Assembly (NCBI GenBank): GCA_039591075.1
Contig: JBDHEI010000021.1
Span: 1 to 64,000 of the forward strand
Direction of reading: 5' to 3'
DNA from: JAOTVV01 sp039591075
GTDB taxonomy: Bacteria; Gemmatimonadota; Gemmatimonadetes; Gemmatimonadales; GWC2-71-9
DNA length: 64,000 nt
The translations under genes were made by a program, and so were the position numbers. Positions 54,324 to 62,416 of the stretch are shown here, one piece after another; within the stretch, counting starts at the first letter, position 1, and each line of letters opens with the position of its first letter. The notes under the pieces were generated by a model that saw only the letters and a program-made list of their open reading frames with translations, was not told the origin of the DNA and searched no databases.

Positions 54324-55019
54324 ATGCAAGACCCGACCGCGTCACCACCGTCCGCCCAGACCACGACCGAAGGACCGCTCGCCGAGTTCTTCCGTCGGCT
54401 CACCGACTTTCTGCCCGACCTCGCCGCGGGACTGTTTGTCCTCGCCGTCGGCATCGTCATCGGCTGGCTGGTCAAGCGGCTCGTGGTACGGGTCCTCGTG
54501 TGGCTTCGGCTCGACCGGCTGGGCGGGCGGTTGGCCTGGCGTGCCGCGTTCGGGAAGGGTGACGTCCGTGCCGCGCTCTACAACCTCGTCGGCACCGCGG
54601 CAATGATCCTGGTGGTGCTGGTGTTCCTGGACGACGCGCTCCAGATCTGGGGACTCGTGGCACTGTCGGAGATGATTGGCCGGCTCATCGTGTACGCGCC
54701 GAACCTCCTCTTCGTGGCGCTGATCGTGGGCGCCGGCGTCCTGCTGGCCAACCTGCTCGCGCGACGCGTGGAGGACGCACTGGAGGAGGAGGGGTTCGCC
54801 CATCCGCGCTTCGTCGCGCGGATCTTCAAGTCGGCACTGCTGGCGGTCGTGGGCGCCCTGGCGCTCTGGCAGTTGGATCTCGCACGCGAGATCGTCCTCG
54901 CCGCCTTCCTCATCGCGTTCGGTGCGGTCGGCGTGGCCTTCGCCTTGGCCGTGGGGCTCGGATCGGCCAAGCCGATGCAGCGCGTGTGGGAGTCGCTGTT
55001 CAAGAAGTCGAAGGACTGA
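54324..55019 (+). CDS. Conserved TM-helix / MscS-related membrane protein
   Basis: 231 residues with about five hydrophobic segments. FLPDLAAGLFVLAVGIVIGWLVKRL near 29 and LLFVALIVGAGVLLANLLARRV near 130 carry the pattern of the conserved TM helix (PF05552) repeated in MscS-like channels. The usual MscS beta domain is missing. 2 nt after the transporter, so co-expressed. Confidence 0.8.
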   Translation: MQDPTASPPSAQTTTEGPLAEFFRRLTDFLPDLAAGLFVLAVGIVIGWLVKRLVVRVLVWLRLDRLGGRLAWRAAFGKGDVRAALYNLVGTAAMILVVLVFLDDALQIWGLVALSEMIGRLIVYAPNLLFVALIVGAGVLLANLLARRVEDALEEEGFAHPRFVARIFKSALLAVVGALALWQLDLAREIVLAAFLIAFGAVGVAFALAVGLGSAKPMQRVWESLFKKSKD

Positions 55020-55213
55020 CCGTTTCGCGGTCGTCCCGGGCCAACGCCGTCCTCCCGTCGACGGCGAGCGAGAGGATCGAGCGTCGCTCGCCGGCGACGC
55101 GAGGATCAATCCTATGCCCGGGGAGAGATTCGACGCAGTGCGACCGTGAGGCGGCGAACGCCGCCGACCGGGAGCGAGCGGATGGAGCAGCGGGCGCTGC
55201 CGCTGCGAACATC

Positions 55214-55260
55214 AACTCTCACGGCGCTTGCGCGCCGAGGGATTTCAAGTCCCGCAAGGC
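55214..55260 (-). pseudogene. tRNA-Ser-like fragment (anticodon arm, variable arm, start of T-arm)
   Basis: On the minus strand GGGA, loop CTTGAAA (UGA anticodon), TCCC, then a variable-arm stem CGGCGC-GCAA-GCGCCG and TGAGAGTT, where the T-loop would begin, after which the likeness stops. The D-arm side (GCC...GGC) is only weakly kept. This is how a tRNA-Ser(UGA) truncated at the T-arm would look. No functional tRNA is present. Confidence 0.45.
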
Positions 55261-55370
55261 CGTCGAGCGGATGGCTACCGATGGGCTCGGATTGATTAGT
55301 GACGATTTGGTGACAGGTGGGCTGCTCCAGTACTCCTTCGCAATCCCTTGCGGGTCCTGCTGCAACCGAG

Positions 55371-55400
55371 AGCCCCGAACGCCGGGTGACGCTCGGGGCT
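55371..55400. repeat. 30-nt hairpin repeat, copy 1
   Basis: AGCCCCGAACG, loop CCGGGTGA, CGCTCGGGGCT. 67 nt downstream of the stop of the lipoprotein gene at 55467. Flanked by CTGCAA/TTGCAG on the minus strand, which could lengthen the stem. Confidence 0.85.
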
Positions 55401-55466
55401 CATATTGCAGGTAGGGGGCCGCGCTCTGCCGCTGTGGTCGGCGTATGAGTGGCGTCAGGAACGTGG

Positions 55467-56096
55467 CTACGGCTTCCCGATGGGCGTCAGCCGGATGTTC
55501 TCCACGAGGATTTTCAGTTCACCCGTTTGGGGGTTGAAGAAATACCGCTGCTCCTCCGTGTAGCGCACCTGTCCGCCATTGACGAGGTCGGCAAGCGTCC
55601 CCCGAGCTCTCCAGCCGTCCGTTATCCTGCCCTTGTCACACGGAGCGATCCAGCTGCAGCTAGTGTTGAGCCTGAAGTGGTCTCCAATCCCCTCAGCCAC
55701 ACGCGGCAGCATCAAGGCGTCACAGAAGCTGGCCTGATTCCAGAAATTGAAGACCCCCGCATAGATATGTTGCGTGGGATTTTGCATGACGCCGTGTGAC
55801 GGGATACCCCCTGAAGTCACGGCATCCTGGAACTCCCAAATGTCGGGGACCTCTGGGCCTTCACACGGCCAGCTTTGCGACGGGTCCAGGGTTCCCAAGC
55901 CGTTCACGCTCACGAGATCGCGAGCGGGATCGGTTCCGAGCCAGATAGCGGGAACCGCGCCCCGGCGCACTACCGAGTTACCGGGATGCGGAGGGCCGTT
56001 GCTGAAGTTGAACAGAGGTTGCTGGTCAATCGGGGCCTGCGTCTCCGTGCAGGCAATGAGCAGGAGCGGGAGCAGCATGAAGCGTAGGTAGCGCAT
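55467..56096 (-). CDS. Lipoprotein of unknown function
   Basis: 209 residues; signal with lipobox LIAC near 16. The mature part includes WEFQDAVTSGGIPSHGVMQN and an end ELKILVENIRLTPIGKP that looks like a beta-sandwich strand pair. No family recognised. SD AGGAGG 8 nt before the ATG lies at the end of conserved leader A; hairpin copy 1 follows the stop. Confidence 0.8.
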   Translation of the reverse strand: MRYLRFMLLPLLLIACTETQAPIDQQPLFNFSNGPPHPGNSVVRRGAVPAIWLGTDPARDLVSVNGLGTLDPSQSWPCEGPEVPDIWEFQDAVTSGGIPSHGVMQNPTQHIYAGVFNFWNQASFCDALMLPRVAEGIGDHFRLNTSCSWIAPCDKGRITDGWRARGTLADLVNGGQVRYTEEQRYFFNPQTGELKILVENIRLTPIGKP

Positions 56097-56102
56097 AACA
56101 CA

Positions 56103-56225
56103 CCTCCTGAGAGAGAAGTGATGTTGACTTCCCCCGTCGGCGGTCCAGCGGTCTCGTCGTCGGTGGGCGTCCAGGTGGAGGGCGTCGCTCTAGCGGCAGG
56201 GCCGTCGAAGGCCACCGGCAGGTTT
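56103..56225 (-). promoter_or_regulatory. Conserved gene leader, copy A
   Basis: Directly upstream of the lipoprotein start. Its 21-nt core (56152-56172) is identical to 63980-64000 and has a close relative at 57330-57350. It ends in AGGAGGTG. Confidence 0.65.
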
Positions 56226-56312
56226 GCAGTCAGCGAGCCAGCATAGCAAGGTTCACGCGGATGCCCAAGGAAGGGAATTGTTCAGTTTGGATTGAACCGC
56301 AGCGCAAAGAAA

Positions 56313-56342
56313 AGCCCCGAGCGCCGGGTGACGCTCGGGGCT
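56313..56342. repeat. 30-nt hairpin repeat, copy 2
   Basis: AGCCCCGAGCG, loop CCGGGTGA, CGCTCGGGGCT, perfect 11-bp arms. 52 nt downstream of the metallopeptidase stop. On the minus strand it is followed by TTTTCTTT, so this copy may act as an intrinsic terminator. Confidence 0.88.
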
Positions 56343-56393
56343 GGAAGGGTCATCCTTCGGACCTTGGTTTGCTATCCTTGGCATACGCGCGAG

Positions 56394-57278
56394 TCAGCTT
56401 AGATACTGCCTGATCCGGACGAAATACTCAGCCTCGAAGTCGACGCCGGATAACCCGAAGTTGCTTTGGAATGCATCGCTGAAGCTCATGCCGTCGCGCA
56501 TATCGAGAAACACTTCCTTGACATCCAAGAGCGAATGACCCAGCCCCTGATCGTCAAGAAGGTATCGCATGGTCAGTTCGAACATCGGGTAGAAGTAATT
56601 CTGTGCCACGCCCTCGATTGCGGGGTACATGTCGTTGTGGATGGCGATGGGATTCAGCTCGCCATATTCCGCGATCACGTTGTTCAGGTCCGTCAAGTTC
56701 ATGATGCTGCGCTCGGGATTCAGGACCGATACAAATTCTCCCAACCCCTCTTCAAACCACGTATGCGTGGAGTAACTATGGTTGGACCCGACGATCAGAC
56801 CTTGAATCACATGAGTCAGCTCATGGGTCACTAGACGCGTATAGTTACCGAGTTCAGTCAAACCTGCTGCGGTTCGCTCCGGATGATCCAGAGAATAAAC
56901 GATGAACCCCCCCCAGTATCCCTGCCCGCCCCATTGCGTGGGGTTATGGTACTTGAATGCATACAGGTGGATCTTGGTCTGATTGGCCGGAAAGATGAAA
57001 AGGTCGTTGCTTGGGATCTCAAACAATGTCTTCAGATCGGTAAGCACCCCTTCGGCAATCGCCGCAAGGTCCATGCGAGCCTGAAGACTCGCACCATCGC
57101 CATAGACAGTGAAGTTTTGACTTTCGTACGGATTCCCGTCGTGTGGCCACGGGGCGACCGTATTGCACCATGACACACACGGATAATTGAGTTCCGGCGC
57201 ATCAACTGACCCGCAACCCGCGATCAGAGCCAACGACGCCCCCATAGTTGCACAAGTGATTAGCCGCACGAATCGCAT
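56394..57278 (-). CDS. Gluzincin-type metallopeptidase lipoprotein (peptidase MA-like)
   Basis: 294 residues: lipobox IAGC near 22, then a secreted domain with the zinc motif HELTHVIQ near 152 and the downstream Glu in WFEEGLGEF near 175, as in peptidase-MA-like and related M1-clan gluzincins. The catalytic residues look intact. Length is short for the group. SD GGAGG is inside leader B; hairpin copy 2 follows. Substrate unknown. Confidence 0.85.
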   Translation of the reverse strand: MRFVRLITCATMGASLALIAGCGSVDAPELNYPCVSWCNTVAPWPHDGNPYESQNFTVYGDGASLQARMDLAAIAEGVLTDLKTLFEIPSNDLFIFPANQTKIHLYAFKYHNPTQWGGQGYWGGFIVYSLDHPERTAAGLTELGNYTRLVTHELTHVIQGLIVGSNHSYSTHTWFEEGLGEFVSVLNPERSIMNLTDLNNVIAEYGELNPIAIHNDMYPAIEGVAQNYFYPMFELTMRYLLDDQGLGHSLLDVKEVFLDMRDGMSFSDAFQSNFGLSGVDFEAEYFVRIRQYLS

Positions 57279-57281
57279 TTC

Positions 57282-57405
57282 GGCACCTCCGTCTTCAGTG
57301 AAGGTGTTCGGTACCGTCGGGGCCAGCGGTTGCGTCGTCGGGCGGGCGTCAGACTGCGGCGTCTGTCAGGCGGCGGGGCCGGGAGGGCCACCGACGGGAA
57401 TGGTT
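57282..57405 (-). promoter_or_regulatory. Conserved gene leader, copy B
   Basis: Upstream of the metallopeptidase. Shares with copy A the CGTCGTCGG(G)CGGGCGTC core (57330-57350), a GGTGGCC...GGCCC...GCCGCC block and the terminal GGAGGTG. Confidence 0.6.
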
Positions 57406-57841
57406 TCCTTTGTGTTTGCCTCAATACGACACGGGACTATTGCTGACAAGAATCGTAGCAATGCCATATCTGAAGTGGAATTATCGGGCATCGGGACTAA
57501 CAGGGTGCCCAACAGCGTGTTGTGAGTTCGTTGACACCCTCGCCCTACCGTCACGCTTCCCTCACCGGAGGCCGCGATGGACCGAGTGTCTGCCCCTTTT
57601 GTCGTGACGTGACGACGTGCTGGGCGCGAGGCCGCTACGCGCTACCACTGTGCTTTGGTGCGGGTGCGCCGGATGAGCCGTGGGAACGGGCAGGCGTTCG
57701 ATACCCTTTTGCACAGTATCTGCCTCGCGGTCGAGCGATGCCAGCGCGGTCGCTGGATCGTCTTCAATCAGGCTTGCGCTCGGCCGCGGTCGCCGCGATA
57801 GCGAGCCTAACCGGAAGGTTGGGGACGACTCGGGGGAAGAC
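57406..57841. other. Non-coding stretch with one short dispersed repeat
   Basis: No convincing gene. 57530-57556 (GTTGACACCCTCGCCCTACC then GTCACGC) matches 62417-62443 at 24 of 27 positions. Lower GC around 57410-57520 than in the flanks. Confidence 0.5.
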
Positions 57842-58210
57842 TCAAAAGGAAGCTCCAAAAAGCACTGCACCGACAACGGCACCCAAAACCAGCGGCGTCC
57901 AAGTTGAGACTGTCTTCTTCTCGTTCGTCGACAGGTACATTGAGAGTGCCAAGGTTCCCAACAGCAACAGCCCGCCGATCACGTTCACGATCGTAGCCAC
58001 TGGCTCCACCGTCCTTCGGGAATAGGTCGGCTCATCCCCGGCAGTAAACACCGCAGCCACCAAAGTCAGGGCGCCCAGAACCCCTGACCATCCGAACGGC
58101 TTCCAAGTTTTCACCCTTTTGCCATTGGCCGTGACATAGATCGCCAGCACAATGCTGCCGAACAGCAATAGCCCGCCGATGGCACCCGCAACAAAGGTCA
58201 TGAAATGCAT
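57842..58210 (-). CDS. Four-helix membrane protein made of two tandem repeats
   Basis: 122 residues, four hydrophobic segments. The halves are alike: IGGLLLFGSIVLAIYVTANGK ~ IGGLLLLGTLALSMYLSTNEK (first 20 residues of each compared), followed by KTWKPF and STWTPL, so it arose by internal duplication. No family recognised. Followed on the same strand by nothing recognisable; lacks a hairpin repeat. Confidence 0.75.
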   Translation of the reverse strand: MHFMTFVAGAIGGLLLFGSIVLAIYVTANGKRVKTWKPFGWSGVLGALTLVAAVFTAGDEPTYSRRTVEPVATIVNVIGGLLLLGTLALSMYLSTNEKKTVSTWTPLVLGAVVGAVLFGASF

Positions 58211-58265
58211 ACGGTTCTACCTGAACCCGCGACCCACATCACTGCGACCTCAACGAGTCATGCGG

Positions 58266-58544
58266 TCACTTGCCCTTTTCGTCCTGCGATGCACGTCCGG
58301 CAGTGAGCATGCGCTCTGCGAAGTCGAGGCGTTCCTGCATCTCGGCCAACTGTGCTCGTGTGTCATTGAGATCGTCACGCAGCGCATCGACCTCCGGTCG
58401 TAACTCCGGATCGCTGCCTCGCGTCTCCAGCTCTTTCTTCTTGAGCTTGTAACGCATGACCAGAAACGCGAACACGATGATCCCGGGGACGCCTACAATA
58501 GGGCCTACAATACTGCCGACTACATCTGGACCGAGCTGCGTCAT
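58266..58544 (-). CDS. Single-pass membrane protein with cytoplasmic coiled coil (PspB-like layout)
   Basis: 92 residues: one membrane helix (about 10-31), then a charged coiled coil ending ERLDFAERMLTAG. That end and size recall PspB-like and related envelope-stress proteins, but no psp gene is near. SD GAGGAGG before the ATG. Confidence 0.7.
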   Translation of the reverse strand: MTQLGPDVVGSIVGPIVGVPGIIVFAFLVMRYKLKKKELETRGSDPELRPEVDALRDDLNDTRAQLAEMQERLDFAERMLTAGRASQDEKGK

Positions 58545-58729
58545 GATATATCCTCCTCAAACTCTCGAAGGTGAGTGGACAAGAAACCTTAGAGGTCTCT
58601 GTCACTTCTTCGAGAGAAGAGGTCAGCGTTTCCCCTCCATTATTAACAACGCCGGGGGCCGGGAGGGCAAGAGTCCAGACACCAGTCAAGAAGGAAACGT
58701 CCGGTCCCGCCCAATCAGCGTTGATCTGA

Positions 58730-58987
58730 TCTCGGCCATCTCTCGCTCCAACGCGGCGACTGTCTGACGCGGACCTCTCGTCGTTGGACGCCGCGACGAT
58801 CAGCCGCATGGCCAAATACTCAGCCACGTTTCCGCCGGGGATCAGTGATGTCAAGGTGGCGTCCGCGGCCACCAGGCCATTGGAGTACGGCCTGACAAGG
58901 ATGTTCGAGGCTTGCTCGGAGGATGTCGACACGCAGGTGCGAGTCTTCCATACCATCGAGGAGGCGGTCACCTGGCTGACCGAGTAA
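58730..58987 (+). pseudogene. C-terminal fragment of a STAS/SpoIIAA-like protein
   Basis: The frame from about 58766 reads DADLSSLDAATISRMAKYS, then GLTRMFEACSED and VFHTIEEAVTWLTE, the usual last half of the STAS/SEC14-like family of about 130 residues. The N-terminal half is missing: an in-frame stop lies at 58727. A TTG at 58784 could start a 67-residue product. Confidence 0.5.
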
Positions 58988-59015
58988 TGCGGTTCTTCGC
59001 TAGCTTGCAACCGAC

Positions 59016-59045
59016 AGCCCCGAACGCCGCGTGACGCTCGGGGCT
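59016..59045. repeat. 30-nt hairpin repeat, copy 3
   Basis: AGCCCCGAACG, loop CCGCGTGA, CGCTCGGGGCT. 29 nt downstream of the fragment ending at 59074 and 29 nt after the STAS remnant. Confidence 0.85.
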
Positions 59046-59073
59046 GAGAACGCCGCTGCCCAACGTCGCAGAG

Positions 59074-59310
59074 CTACCGCCAGAAGGCCGTTCCGGTATA
59101 GGAGAACGGATACCAGCCCGGTCCCCACTTCGTGTGGAACTGGACTCCCTCGAGATCACCTGTTCCCCGAGCGTTCATCGTCCCGTCACACGAAACGCCA
59201 AGCGGCTGGGAAGCATCGGGCTTGCAGTTGGTGGTGAACTGTCCCGAGATGGTCCCTGTGCGTCCATTCCAGGTGACCTCGCCCTCAAAGGGCCTCCAGA
59301 CTCTCTGCAT
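59074..59310 (-). pseudogene. C-terminal fragment of a beta-barrel-like secreted protein
   Basis: Up to 78 residues; the useful part is FEGEVTWNGRTGTISGQF and ARGTGDLEGVQFH, then YTGTAF, which looks like the end of a small lipocalin/DUF3224-like barrel. It has no signal peptide, and its upstream end is inside the 3' end of cfa, so the 5' half is missing. Confidence 0.45.
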
Positions 59311-60541
59311 CCGCGTCCGCCGCGTAGAGCCAGTCCCGTGTCAGCGGCCGCTCGTTGTCGATGCCGGGCGTGATGATGAGCTGATACAACTCGTTGTTCT
59401 TCCCGCACCGCATGTCGGCGACGCCGTGGGACAGGTAGATGCGGAACAGCCGCACGAGCGGCTCGTCGTACATGTCGCGGATCTGGTCCACGTGCGCCTC
59501 GAAGGCATCGAGCCACCGCTGCACCGTGTAGGAGTAGTGCAGGCGCAGGTTCTCCACGTCGTGGATCCGCATGCCAAGGTTGGCGATGCACTGAGTGATT
59601 TCCGGGAGCGATGGGGTGTACACGCCCGGGAACACGTGCTTTCTGCCGAACGCGTTCAGGGCGCCCGGCTTGATCCGTGAGATGGCGTGGAGCACGAAGG
59701 TACCGTCCGGCTTCAGCGACTCGCATGCAATCTTGAAGAAGAGGTCGTGGTTCTCCTTGCCGACGTGCTCCAGGCAGCCGACCGAGACCACCTTGTCGAA
59801 CACGCGGCCCTGTTTGGGGAGATCCCGGTAGTCGGCGTGCTCCACGTGGATCCGGTCCTGGAGGCCGGCCTTCGCGATCCGCCGGTTCGACTCCTCGGCC
59901 TGCTCCTTCGACAGCGTCACGCCCACGCCGCTGATCCCGTGGTGCTGCGCCGCATAGATCAGCATCCCGCCCCAGCCGCAGCCGATGTCGAGGAGGGTCT
60001 CACCCGGCTGGAGACGCGCCTTACGGCACACGTGCTCGCGCTTCTGCTCCTGAGCGAGGTCGATGGAATCCTCCGGCGTCTTGAAGTAGCCGCAGGTGTA
60101 CTGCATGTCCTTGTCGAGCCACAGGGCGTAGAACTCGTTGCCGAGATCGTAGGGCTCGGAGATGAACCGCTTGTCGTTCTCGTAGGTGTGCCGCTGGTAC
60201 AGGTAGTGCCAGAAGACGCGGACCTGGCCCGGCAGATGGCGGAGGATGTTGATCGGATTGTAGACGACCTTCTTGAAGGCACCGATCAGATCCATCGTCA
60301 TGACCAGCGTCATCAGGTCGGTCATCTTCCCTTCGAGGTCGATGTCCCCGACCATGTAGGCCTCGCCGAAGCCGAGTTCGACGTTGACCAGGATGGCGCG
60401 CATCGCCTTCTCGGTCCGGAAGATCAGGTTGAAGGTCGGCTCCCCCGCGCCCCCGTATTTGTCGGTGCTCCGGTCCGGGTAGGTGATGCTGAACGGCATC
60501 CCCTCAACCCGCGAGAAGAGGTCGTGGAAGAGCTTCTTCAT
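59285..60541 (-). CDS. cfa: Cyclopropane-fatty-acyl-phospholipid synthase family protein
   Basis: SAM-dependent transfer of a methylene to unsaturated acyl chains. 418 residues: SAM motif LLDIGCGWGGMLIYAA near 185, GVTLSKEQAEESNRRI near 208 and VSVGCLEHVGKEN near 255, with the N-terminal lipid-binding domain and full length. Intact among fragments. Ends inside the fragment at 59074, so it may have landed there by rearrangement. Confidence 0.93.
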   Translation of the reverse strand: MKKLFHDLFSRVEGMPFSITYPDRSTDKYGGAGEPTFNLIFRTEKAMRAILVNVELGFGEAYMVGDIDLEGKMTDLMTLVMTMDLIGAFKKVVYNPINILRHLPGQVRVFWHYLYQRHTYENDKRFISEPYDLGNEFYALWLDKDMQYTCGYFKTPEDSIDLAQEQKREHVCRKARLQPGETLLDIGCGWGGMLIYAAQHHGISGVGVTLSKEQAEESNRRIAKAGLQDRIHVEHADYRDLPKQGRVFDKVVSVGCLEHVGKENHDLFFKIACESLKPDGTFVLHAISRIKPGALNAFGRKHVFPGVYTPSLPEITQCIANLGMRIHDVENLRLHYSYTVQRWLDAFEAHVDQIRDMYDEPLVRLFRIYLSHGVADMRCGKNNELYQLIITPGIDNERPLTRDWLYAADADAESLEAL

Positions 60542-60680
60542 GGTTCATCCCTCCCTGCGGATTCGAGGGCGGTTGGCGGCGGGCACGTGGGGTTAAGAGT
60601 GCGGTTCCGGCGGTGGCAAGCCACGATAGGACCGCTCGGCCGGAATTGTCCAGTGTTGACTAGGCCGCAGCCCATCCGAA

Positions 60681-60710
60681 CGCCCCGAACGCCGCGTGAC
60701 GCTCGGGGCT
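60681..60710. repeat. 30-nt hairpin repeat, copy 4
   Basis: Same as copy 3 except C for A at the first base. 18 nt downstream of the fragment ending at 60728. Confidence 0.85.
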
Positions 60711-60727
60711 GAGGTTGAAAGCACCAC

Positions 60728-60991
60728 TCACTGCCGTTCGTAGGTGCCCTCCACAATGCCAGTGCTAGACCCATCCGCGAAAGATGCTACATGCGTGAAA
60801 GTGCCGCTGCCTGACACCTTCTCGAACTTCCCAACACCATTGTAGCTGCCCCACGTTCCGCACATGATGGGACAATCTGGCGTACCGCCCTGCTCCATTC
60901 TCCACCATTGCCACCACCCGCCCCCGTCCGTGTCCGTGTCCGTGTCCGTGTCCGTGTCCGTGAGGAAACACCAGCCAGCCGCAAGTCTCAA
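60728..60991 (-). pseudogene. C-terminal fragment with a Gly-rich beta end
   Basis: The last 50 residues (GVGKFEKVSGSGTFTHVAS, then GIVEGTYERQ) look like the end of a small barrel domain. The N-terminal side is a hexanucleotide run coding Asp-Thr repeats and has no SD, signal or proper start (TTG at best). Probably truncated. Confidence 0.4.
60926..60961. repeat. Hexanucleotide microsatellite (GTCCGT)6
   Basis: Six perfect copies of GTCCGT. In the frame of the overlapping fragment on the minus strand it codes alternating Asp and Thr. Copy-number change would keep the frame. Confidence 0.9.
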
Positions 60992-61111
60992 GGGAGTTGT
61001 GTTGGTGGGGCTGGACAGCCTCCCGCTTCGATCCCCGTTGGGGCAACGTCGTCTGCGTGGTCTTGGTCGTCGTAGTCGTCTCGCCCGATGCTCTGCCGGT
61101 GCTGCCCGAGC

Positions 61112-62011
61112 CTATATCAACGTAAACGTGATGCGCTGCTCAACCAGCACACGAACCGGGGTGCCGCGCACGCGGCCCGGGCGAAATCGTGCTTGGCGAA
61201 CCGACCGCACCGCGGCCTGTTCGAACTGGGCGTGGGACGACTCCACGACAACGATGCTCGCGGGATCCACCGTTCCGTCGGTGAGCACGATGTAGCGCAC
61301 GTTCACGTATCCTTCGATTCCGGCCCGACGCAACATGCTAGGGTATTTCGGCAGGGGTGCATAGACCTGCTGCGGCAGCTCTTCCACCGCTGCTGCAAGG
61401 AAGACCTCGGGCTGATCGACGGGTCCCACCCCGCCCTCGACGCCGGCAAACACTCCACCTTCCACACCGCGGCCGGAGTAGTCGCGAGGATCGAACCGCT
61501 GATCGAGGTCGATCGGCGCAATCCCGGTCGGGATGTCGAGCGGCGCCTCGAGCACCTGAAATCCCACAGGCGGCGAGGCGAGCGTCGTGACGAGTGGCAA
61601 CGCGTCGCGCTCTTCCGGCTCCGGCTCGGCATCGGGGGCCGCGTCGGTAAGGGTAAGCATGATCGTGTCCAGGGCGGGCGGACTCCGCACGGCCACCCCC
61701 ATGGTCCCGAACACCGCGGCGACAACGACAGCCGTCTGGAACGCCGCGGAGACGAACAGGCCACCACACGCTCCGCGCACGTCGCGACGTCCTCGCCGCT
61801 TTGACTCGACAAGGCGATCGAACAGCTCCCCCCGCACGACCCGTGGACGCCGTGACTCTGGTCGAACTTCTTTGCGCTCACACTGCAGGCACGTAACCAT
61901 CCATGCCAGCTGCCCCTCCCCTGCAACCCTGACCGGCCCACGAACGGCGAGCTTGCCCTGACACACGGGACACACGAGTGGGGCGGATGGCGATGCGATC
62001 TCATGGCGCAT
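61112..62011 (-). CDS. TonB C-terminal domain protein with N-terminal zinc ribbon
   Basis: 299 residues from the ATG at 62011 (AAGGTG upstream). Residues about 13-45 hold CPVCQG and CLQCER, a zinc ribbon; one membrane helix follows near 85-105; then an acidic linker and a TonB C-terminal domain (PKYPSMLRRAGIEGYVNVRYIV near 220). Its cytoplasmic ribbon is unlike classic TonB, which has a very short cytoplasmic end. No exbB/exbD nearby. It may link envelope energy coupling to a cytoplasmic signal, as inferred for regulatory TonB-like proteins. Confidence 0.85.
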   Translation of the reverse strand: MRHEIASPSAPLVCPVCQGKLAVRGPVRVAGEGQLAWMVTCLQCERKEVRPESRRPRVVRGELFDRLVESKRRGRRDVRGACGGLFVSAAFQTAVVVAAVFGTMGVAVRSPPALDTIMLTLTDAAPDAEPEPEERDALPLVTTLASPPVGFQVLEAPLDIPTGIAPIDLDQRFDPRDYSGRGVEGGVFAGVEGGVGPVDQPEVFLAAAVEELPQQVYAPLPKYPSMLRRAGIEGYVNVRYIVLTDGTVDPASIVVVESSHAQFEQAAVRSVRQARFRPGRVRGTPVRVLVEQRITFTLI

Positions 62012-62253
62012 CCGTTCGACACCTTCAACGCTGGAGTCGAACATGGCACTCGAAGTGCCGATTACACGCGGGAGTATTCCACGGCGGGGAGTGCCGCGCG
62101 CGGCGCTGCGCCGGAGCTTGGGAAGCAGCCTATGGAAAGTCATTCCGCCCCTCCCGTCCAAGACCGTGCTCAGTCTCTATACTCACTACGCCAGATAGAG
62201 AGTTATGTTTCGCGAGCGGAATGGTCGGAGTTCGAAATGGGATGGATGAGTTT

Positions 62254-62278
62254 TCAGTTGTCAGTCATCAGTTGTCAG
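62254..62278. repeat. Short direct repeat TCAGTTGTCAG
   Basis: Two copies 14 nt apart (62254-62264 and 62268-62278), followed by a looser copy. It lies in the 62012-62551 stretch, which has no intact gene. Confidence 0.5.
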
Positions 62279-62303
62279 CTTCCAGCCGTCAGCCTTCTGG
62301 ACC

Positions 62304-62412
62304 GCTGAGCTGCTCCCGCTGTGGGGGCGGAACGTTGACTTCGACGCGGGCGTCGTGCGGCTCGGGGTGGGCAAGACCAAGAACGAGGACGGGCGTACCT
62401 TCCCGTTCGATG
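62304..62412 (+). pseudogene. Tyrosine recombinase (phage integrase) fragment
   Basis: The frame reads ELLPLWGRNVDFDAGVVRL then GKTKNEDGRTFPFD, the typical WxxVDFxxGxVRLxxGxTKNxxGRxFPF segment just after the first catalytic Arg of phage integrases. Nothing of the rest of the gene is present on either side. It is 53 nt from hairpin copy 5. Confidence 0.6.
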
Positions 62413-62416
62413 CGAC

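Larger units (their letters stand above)
55020..55466. other. Non-coding boundary region
   Basis: 447 nt without a supportable gene. It holds a tRNA-Ser-like fragment (55214-55260) and hairpin copy 1 (55371-55400). This is where the ordinary chromosome changes to the fragment-rich segment. Confidence 0.5.
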
